NCBI GenBank assembly: GCA_963920665.1
Contig: OY987268.1
Span: forward strand, 16,990,501 to 17,054,500
Direction of reading: 5' to 3'
From: Straminergon stramineum
Lineage: Eukaryota > Streptophyta > Bryopsida > Hypnales > Calliergonaceae
DNA length: 64,000 nucleotides
How positions within the stretch are numbered: position 1 is the stretch's first letter; each line of letters begins with the position of its first letter. The position numbers and the translations under genes were made by a program. The notes beneath the pieces were generated by a model that ran no database searches, was not told where the DNA came from, and worked only from the letters and a program-made list of their open reading frames with translations. This document shows positions 56,406 through 64,000 of this stretch, piece after piece.

Positions 56406-59400
56406 ATGGCAGCTATGGCGGTCTCTTCCATTGCAGCTTCCTCCAGTTCTCTCTTGCACTCAAACTCAAGCTCAATTTCTCGTACTGAGGTTGCTGCTCC
56501 TCTGTCGTCACTGCGATTCCGTCAACATCTACTCGTGGGATCCCCGTTGACACGCTCTTACAGTGGAAGGTGAGAGTCTTGGATCCCAATGATCAATTGT
56601 TCTTTTTTTCCCCCTGCTTTGTAATCTGAAAAAGCTTGCTGAGATTAGGGTTCGTGGTTTAGTACTTAGCTTCTTGTACTCTTTCCGAGAAGGGGTGATG
56701 TTTTGATGTAATTCTCACCGAAGCTTTAAATTGGCGGCATACCCTAGTTGTGCACTTGTGGTATTCTCTGGACGGTATTTGTGCTGGGATGTTTCTTATG
56801 GGTAGTGCGTAATTGCTGGTGGCATCTGTAGGCGGCAGGTGAATGCAACGTATTCGAGTAGTTCAGACTATAACCCTAATCCCATTGATATCCCTGTCGA
56901 AGTCAAGGCCCAGAAGGTTAGTGTGTGGAATTTCACGGTTCAATACGTGAATGTTTTTCTTGTCATGGACTTGGACATGGTTATCAAGAATGATTTGCAA
57001 GGTAGCACTTGGCGAGATGCCAGTATGTACTTACTTTTCAAATAATTTAGCATACCTGTGGATTTGATTACCATTACTAGACATGGTGCCAATGCCGATG
57101 GAATTTTAAAACTTGTAACCAATATCTGAACCTTACAAGATCTAGATCTGGGACTACTTTCGTCCATAGGTTTCTGAAGGTCATGTTTCATAATTTGTCT
57201 TACGTTCAAATTTCAGTTGTATGTTAGAAGATCGTAAGAGTCAAAGTTTCAGACTTCAAAATGAGCTTTTGAGGGCAAGTTTGTGCATTTTAATCCCAGT
57301 GGTTGTATATCTTGTTAAATCAGATTCTTGGTTGGGTGTAAGTACAATTAAGATAGGTATCTGTATGAATTATAATTCACCTCCTCTAATTCAATTCTAA
57401 TTGAGACTCTTAGCTTCAAAACTCTTCATAAGCATTTGAAATTCTTTGAATGACTGAAATCGTTATTAACGCGTCAGAGGCATGTGATTTTTTCTCCCAG
57501 ATCCTGGTGCTGGGTGGTAATGGATTCGTTGGCACAGCGGTTTGCGAAGCAGCTGTTCTGCAGGGCTTCTCAGTTGTGAGTCTGAGCCGGTCAGGACGCC
57601 CCACGACCCGGGATCCATGGACAGACCGAGTCACATGGGTTGCAGGCAAGCCACTCATTCTTCAATTGAAAAATAAAGAACATCCTAAGCAGATTTGTTG
57701 CAGCTCCTCATTGGGAAGGGTTCATGATTACCATCTGGCGATTCCTTGGTCCTGCTAATTGAGAATCTATTAAGAATATTGTGAGTATTAACTAGCAATA
57801 GATAATGCTGCTGCATCTTTCTTAAGGATATTTCATTACATTCTACATCCATCAGGTGAGTTAATTTGTTGATAAAATTTACAGTCAGTTTTGTAGTAAA
57901 GAATGAAGATATTATTTCAGTATTTAGATCCCTGTGGATGTCGATGTACAATATTGTAATGCATAGTTACAAAGTAGAGAAATTTGGACGATGACGATGA
58001 TTGTGGGCATGAAACCCCGGACATGCAACGAATGGGCATTGATTTTTTTGATTGATTGATATTGGGTTGCAACAGGGGATGTGTTTCTTACTGATTGGGA
58101 CTCGCTCCTTGATGGAGTGCAAGCTGTGGTTTCCACCCTTGGTAAACTGATTGGACCCGACGATGAGATTGAGAAGATCAATGGTGAAGCGAATATTATA
58201 GCTGTAAATGCTGCCAAGAAGGCTGGTGAGTATACCGTGTGCACTGGGCAATGGTGGATATGTAATTGTACTGCAAATGTGAACTCCGTTTAAGAAAATG
58301 TTTTCCGAAATTGAATGGTAGCCACCGATGCCCTATGCATTGGTGAATGAAAATTGTCCAAGCAAGGCAGTTGGATTTTTGAACAGTTAGAAAGTATTAG
58401 CTTCTTGATTTTATCTTGGGACCAGTTGTTGAAGAGAAATCAATTATTGGAGCCCATTAAATTTCGAACCTTTTCCACCTCCTGTGTTCACCATTGCTAT
58501 GATTTTTCATTGATTATTTTGTAGGAATTAACACTTCGTTCATGCAAATTAATTGAGGTCTGAAACCCTTCTTCATCGAACTCCTTCTGAGTTCTGAGTG
58601 TGGTGGTTTTTTCCAGGTGTTCAGAAGTTTATCTACATCTCAGTGCATGACTACAATTTACCAGACTTCGCTCTGAAAAACGGCTATTTTATAGGAAAGC
58701 GAAAGACGGAATCTGAGATTCTAGCCGTATTTCCAACTTCTGGTGTGTTGCAACTGACTCGTCCTATCTTTTGTAGTCCTCAAGTGCGATAATCTGTGAA
58801 CTGAACTCATGTTTCATTGCTTATTGCGCACTCTTTTATTAGGTTTGCCAATTCAGTCCTCACGTTGTCAATGGATGTAAGGTGGACGCTGGAAACTATG
58901 CACATCATTTCAAGCATTTAATCTTATGTAGGAGTGTGATTTTTGGGAGATCACTATAGAGCCATGGAATCAGAGATCTTTGGGCAATAAAGCCAAATTC
59001 TTTGAGAATTACTATGCATGAGTTTCTTGTGAAATTTCGAAGTGGGAGGTTGTGTAGACCAAATCAAGTAGACAGCCCTATTTCCATTCAATCCATAGAC
59101 ATTTAGCCAAGCCATGCTTATACCACTTGCCAATAAGTCCAACCATGTGTAACAAATAGATGAGTTGCTGTTAATCTTCTAGAGTTCAGTGTGCGAAACG
59201 GAATGGGATTAGGTTCATAAATGTTGCGGTCTACTTTAATGGATGTTACTTAATGACCATTGTGATTTTGTTCTGATGGCAGGAACAATTCTCCGTCCGG
59301 GTTTCATCTATGGAACGAAAAACTTGAACGGGTTAGACGTTCCATTAAATCTTTTGGGAGAGCCTCTGGAAAAGCTTCTAACAGCCACAGAAACATTCAC

Positions 59401-59560
59401 AAGACCATTAAAGAACTTACCTGCGTCTGACCTCTTGCTTACTCTCCCAGTGAGCGTGGACGATGTGGCTGGCGCAGTACTGAGGGCTTTGGGAAATGAC
59501 TCTTATTATGGAATCTTCACAATAGACCAGATCAAGGAGATGGCCAAGGACAGGTCTTGA
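56406..59560 (+). CDS. NAD(P)-binding atypical SDR, chloroplast type (At1g32220-like)
   Basis: Six exons: 56406-56569, 56832-56916, 57501-57645, 58076-58225, 58617-58742, 59283-59560. All phases join, giving 315 residues. The N-terminus (MAAMAVSSIAASSSSLLHSN) is Ser/Ala-rich and looks like a plastid transit peptide. The Rossmann fold follows: ILVLGGNGFVGTAVCEAA with the GxxGxxG motif and VVSLSRSGRP after strand 2. Then come VVSTLGKLIGPDD, NAAKKAGVQKFIYISVHDYN, and GYFIGKRKTESE, which holds the Tyr-x3-Lys pair. RPGFIYG and VDDVAGAVLRA complete the family pattern. Arabidopsis At1g32220 and its relatives are plastid (plastoglobule-associated) proteins of unknown substrate. Intron 3 seems to start with GC (GCAG|GCAAGC), the only non-GT donor seen. 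Of all genes here this is the best-conserved. Confidence 0.92.
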
Positions 59561-61426
59561 CAGACCGCTTTCAGTTTCCTACTTGTTCCCAATTTCAAAG
59601 TTGTGGGATAGGAATGCACAGATGAATTAATAGGGTTTAGACTTCAGTTTCCTTTTACTTGGATACCTTTCATGGCTTCGACCTCTGGGACGTGAATAGT
59701 CCCATCGCAGCAGCCAGACATTATTTTGGAGGGGCTAAAGATCACCAGATTTCAACAAATAATTTGCTCCAGCAATTTGGAGGTAAAAAATGCATTCATT
59801 TTAGCCAGATCTGACAACAAATTAGTGAAAATTTTGTTGGATTTTGCTAGAATTGGTAGCCTCAACTAGACTCTTAGAGTTACTCCAGGGGAAAACGAAG
59901 AAATAAAGAAGTGTCTGGCTGCAGCTGGGACTCACTCGTTTGAACCTTACTACGTTTTATTAGGTTGCCCATCTATTTAGGTTTTGTGATCTAATATATT
60001 AGTTATAATTGTACAGGTACATGATGAAAATATTGGATTTCAAAAACTACAAATTGTGTACATAATAGAAACTCCCCAAATTAATACTCCGTATTTAATA
60101 TGGATAAAAATATAAACACTCTTCAAGATTCCTTTTCTTTTCCCATTAAACATGATTTGTTTTGAAGATTGAAATTCCTAAAGAAAATGACAACTAGTTT
60201 ACAGAATTACTTCCTACTGAATTGGCACAACTACAATATTAGGAATGTCACAAATTTTTCAAGTACCTAACAAAATGTATTGACTAACAAACATACAAAG
60301 GGGATGAATAAATGTACCTGATGAATATTCATGGAATTTTGTGAAGGGCACCAAGACATGGAGTATTAAATACATATCATTGTAATTATAGTATAATGGT
60401 TACTACATCAAATGGTGAACTACTTGCACATATAACCCTTACAGATTTTTTGATTTCTTGTCCTAAATGAGTGATTTCCATTCACGATAATCGAGGATCA
60501 TATATGGATACATCTAATACAAGCACTTTGAAAATTCATAGCAAATTCATTTGATACCCCCCGAAATATGTTAAGAGAATCTACAATCCACTTTTGACTC
60601 CCAACAAAGACTCATCAAAAACTTAGACAACCTGATTATAATAGGAACCAAGCATACTCAAATACTGAAAGGATGTTTACTCTTGATGTTAGAACTAATG
60701 TCCACAAAGTGAATAAAATGCAAAGGTGTACCGAAATTCAATCCTAAAACCTTGGCTAAGTTAACACTACTGACTTCCAACACCAAGCATTCAAGCGACC
60801 GAGATCATAGTCACCTTAAATTTTCTCCGAAAAATTTAAATCCCATTCAAATGATTGACAGATAGAATGCCTGGTAGAATGGCATCACGGTGCAATGAAA
60901 TCCAGACAGTCACACCGCTAGCAGACTCTCAGACATCATATTAGCCTTTAGCCGTTAATATGTGAAAGGAAATTTATAGAGAAAACTTGGTAGCTCAGCT
61001 TGGTACACAATTCTTCTGCAAGTTACGATCAGCCCCTTTTTTTTTAATTTTTGAGAAAGTGCTAGGATGGCGATCAATTAAAATTTGGTGAAGCATTGTA
61101 TTTCCACATCCATCCATTTTTTGAACCAAAAATCACTTTTCAATCACATCCATGCACTTTTTCATCCAAATTTGGCTATTTCATCCATATTTTTCCATAG
61201 AAATGAAAATTTTCTAACGAAAAAAAATTACTTATATATGGCAAAAAGTAAACATTTATTTTGATATGGTACAATCTAGCACTATGGTATCTAAAAAAAA
61301 GGGCTAGTTATGATGATATCTACACAAGATTGCTTGTAACAATGTAAGTATCTAACTTATTTTAAGTTGATTTTAGAAGTGGTTTAAAACACCAACACTC
61401 CATCACTTGAATTCTTAAGCCTTGAA
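59561..61426. other. 3' flank and intergenic
   Basis: Presumed 3' UTR for the first 200 bp, then AT-rich DNA without genes. A TATAACCCTTACAG word at 60434 resembles a TTAA-element left end but lacks the TTAA. Confidence 0.45.
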
Positions 61427-62524
61427 TGTCACGACCCTCATCACAAGGCGTGCCTGTGCCACCTTAGTGAGCAAGGGGGACATTGGGGGTGACTCTCCAA
61501 GCCTTGCAGGAGATGAGGTGAGGGGGACTAGGAGTCCCGAGCGATCAAAGCAAGGTAGCGCTCTGATCCGGACGAATTTGGGGGCGTGTGATACATGCTT
61601 AGAAAGGTCTTGAGAAGACGCTTCCAGCCGTCCAAAGAACGCGTGATTTGGACTTGCGAGTCAAAAGTTATGGGCGTTCAAAGTTGGGGGTGTCCCGGCC
61701 GCGCCGGGAGTGTCCCGAATCTTTGGAGGGCGATATCTTTGCGAGTACTTGTCCGAATGGAGCAAGTGAGTAGTCCATCGGCATCTACGCGTCGCGTAGA
61801 TGTCGAAAATGGGGTCGCATGTGCGATTTGGATCCCGAACCGCAAAGTTATGCCGGGTGGAAGTTCGGGAGTCCCAAAGTAGTGCGAATCGGGAGAAACG
61901 GGTGATCTTCCAAGATGGGGTGTATCTTGGGGGTTCCCGGTGACCTCTAGTATGGGGGGGGCTGCCGAATCCCGCAGAGAGTACTATGAGGAGGGGTGGT
62001 CTCCCTCCTCACTCCCGGATGGTGCCATGGTGAGCCTAAGTGGCCCTGGGTGGTGAGGCTAGTGTTGGAGCTTCACCACCACTTGTGTGTTACCATGGAG
62101 TGCTTGTGCACTCCTTGATACCGGTTGGGTGGTGTCACACTCTACACTAAGCCATGGTGTGAGTCCCGTTTGGTGAGTCCCGATTAGTGAGTTCCGATTA
62201 GTGAGTTCCGAAATGAGTTGGGTTGGGCCTAGTGTGGAGTTGGGTCCCATTCAAGGGTGGTTAGCACCGGTGGGAGTAGTGCCTCACCGAGTGCTTGGAC
62301 ATCAATGGAAGTTCCGCCCCATGTCATCAAATGACATGCCCGGTGTCTTGTGGGAATTAAGTATTGGAAGGAAAGGATTGGGAGTCACGGAGGAATGGGG
62401 AACCCCGTGACTTGAGTTAGAACCTAACATTGTGGGTGCGTGGTATGTGCAGTGTTAGGAGAGCGTGAACTTTGGTGGCACTAAGGTGTTAAGTGTTTGG
62501 GAAGTGTTACTAAGGGGCACGACA
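61427..62524 (+). mobile_element. Solo LTR, copy 3
   Basis: 1098 bp, beginning TGTCACGACCCTCATCACAA and ending TAAGGGGCACGACA, flanked by the exact 5-bp duplication TTGAA (61422-61426 and 62525-62529). Collinear with copy 1 but about 250 bp shorter, mostly through small deletions in the middle. Open frames inside are not coding. It is GC-richer than its surroundings. Confidence 0.88.
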
Positions 62525-62867
62525 TTGAAAGTCATGGAGGATGAAAAAGGTCCATGAATGACTTTCAAGTTCACTTCTTGTCGAAACAACAAAAGCACCT
62601 ATTCATCCAAGAATTGGATTGGTTTTTGTCTCATTTTGATGGTGATAGGTCTCCACTTTTTAGGGCTAATTAAAGTCATGATTGGCCAATTATAATTAGG
62701 TTGTAGTTGAAGTCACTAGCCAAGAAAAACTAGTGGCTAGTTCAAAGTTAGCCGGTGGAATTGGGAAAAAAAATCGTTTTCATTTTGGAAACAAAGGATG
62801 CAAAGCCAAAAATAATTTGGTAGGGTTGGAAATCAACTCATGCACCCCTATAAAATTAAAGGATATT
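62525..62867. other. Intergenic, nothing recognised
   Basis: AT-rich spacer. Its AAGTCATGGAGGATG and GGTCCATGAATGACTTTCAA words are a short inverted pair directly after the LTR. Confidence 0.4.
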
Positions 62868-63760
62868 TTAAACCCTATAGTCCACCTAAGGCCATTTTTT
62901 TGTCAAAAACCAATCAAAATTGCCATTCGAATGAGATTTAAATTTGTTTGAATGGAATTCAATTAACAAATATTTTCAACATTTTTTTCTTTTGCATATC
63001 CAAGGATCCTGTAGTAGACTTGTATAAAAATGATTGTCTCAAAGGAACTTTGATTTCATGGATCATAAGATATAAACATTTGAAGTAAAAAAGACAAGTT
63101 TCTTTTGCTCCAAGCTTGACTAGATTATGAGATTGAATCTTCTTAACTTAAATTTTCTTGACCACAAATTGTAAAAGAAAATTTGTGAGAAAGACTTGAA
63201 TTTAAGAGTTTGGGAAAAATATTCAAGAAAAGCCTGTGATTTTTATTTTTTTAAATTGTTAAATCAAAGTAGATACATGATAGAAGGAAAAACTAAATTG
63301 TTGATAGATATAAGTTGGAATTGAAATATTCTAATCTCAACAATGAGATTGTTCTAGAAAGCAATTTTTTTTATTGAAAAATTGTTAAAATGAAATTAGT
63401 AAATCGATCCAATACATTTTTTTACAAAATTTTGCTAAGATTGCTCCCAAAACAAAAAGCTTCATAAATTCCATAGCACTTATCCAAATGTAATGAATCA
63501 AATCTTTCTACATAGACAATAATATCATCTATAAGAAATAAATTCAATTTTTTTTGCCTACTTTTACTGTTTCTGGACTTATAGTAGTATAATTTTTGCT
63601 CCTAGACACCAATTGAAATTAAAATTTTATTCCTAGAAAGATAATCAATTTTCCTATCTTGAAAAAGAGTTTAAAAAAATCTTGCCAAAATTGAGATCAT
63701 AAGTACTTGCTAGGACCTTCAAGAATCCCCCAAGGATACTTTTAGGACTTTTAGGGTTAA
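62868..63760 (-). mobile_element. TTAA-bounded element, family A-like, reverse copy A5
   Basis: 893 bp. Starts TTAAACCCTATAGTCCACC and ends AGGACTTTTAGGGTTAA. In reverse it follows family A: AAATTGCCATT, GGATCCTGTAGTAGACTTG, ATCTCAACAATGAGATTG. Closest to A6 (35395-36703). Confidence 0.65.
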
Positions 63761-64000
63761 TTGACTCTTTTCAATACTTGGTGGATTTTAGTTGTTACGA
63801 GATATGAATTGATAATTATTGGTTAATACCCAAGTGTGGCAAGATATCTAGATGATGTAGCCAAGGTAACAATTTGGGAGAGAAGATAGGTATTGACAAA
63901 GGAAGATGGAAGGCTTGGCCATTGAGGCTAATGATTGACAAGAAGGGTGCTTTCAGCGATAGTCATCAACCCTATGCATTGCCCTAATTTGCTTTCAAGA
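63761..64000. other. Intergenic, window end
   Basis: Nothing recognised. Confidence 0.5.

Noticed and set aside
1..64000. CRISPR arrays, operons or bacterial-type regulatory sites
   Set aside because: The window is eukaryotic nuclear DNA with spliced genes. The repeats are dispersed transposons without regular spacing.

Overview
This window looks like nuclear DNA of a land plant. It carries spliced genes of plant families: an Iojap/RsfS protein with a targeting leader, a chloroplast-type atypical SDR, F-box proteins, a SINA-type RING fragment and a TrhO/STR8-type rhodanese fragment. Introns have GT-AG borders, with one probable GC-AG. Intergenic DNA is AT-rich and full of decayed transposons. 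I cannot name the species; a non-flowering plant with a large genome is a guess. All exon borders were placed by eye.

Only three genes look intact: a single-exon F-box gene (14029-15054 +), a four-exon Iojap/RsfS gene (28961-30793 +) and a six-exon NAD(P)-binding SDR gene (56406-59560 +). Several gene remnants lie between them: an F-box exon (4822-5074 -), an unrecognised coiled-coil-like frame with a triplicated exon (12852-13975 -), a degenerate tandem copy of the F-box 3' end (15078-15345), a SINA RING exon (32404-32650), a rhodanese/TrhO gene cut off before its catalytic domain (40849-41737), and a MYND-finger pseudogene with two nonsense codons and one frameshift (42131-43341 -). The MYND protein resembles a family I know mainly from fungi.

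The rest is a transposon landscape. The dominant signal is a set of non-coding elements, from 150 bp to about 1.3 kb, whose ends read TTAACCC...GGGTTAA. They occur in several subfamilies (here called A, B, C, D, H). Neighbouring copies abut and share a single TTAA, which points to TTAA target-site use as in piggyBac-type transposons. Clusters lie at 1875-2885 and 45684-48015. Other elements include three solo LTRs (36773-38117, 46231-47547, 61427-62524) with 5-bp target duplications, one of them inside a C element; a hAT-type MITE with an exact 8-bp duplication (11087-11215); CACTA-type MITEs (24302-24464, 26127-26414); several foldback elements; SINE/LINE-like 3' tails; and a decayed LINE RNase H domain (54158-54494). 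I found no intact transposase, gag-pol or reverse transcriptase, so everything mobile here appears non-autonomous or dead.

The genes do not form a pathway. They are isolated housekeeping-type genes separated by transposon-filled spacers.
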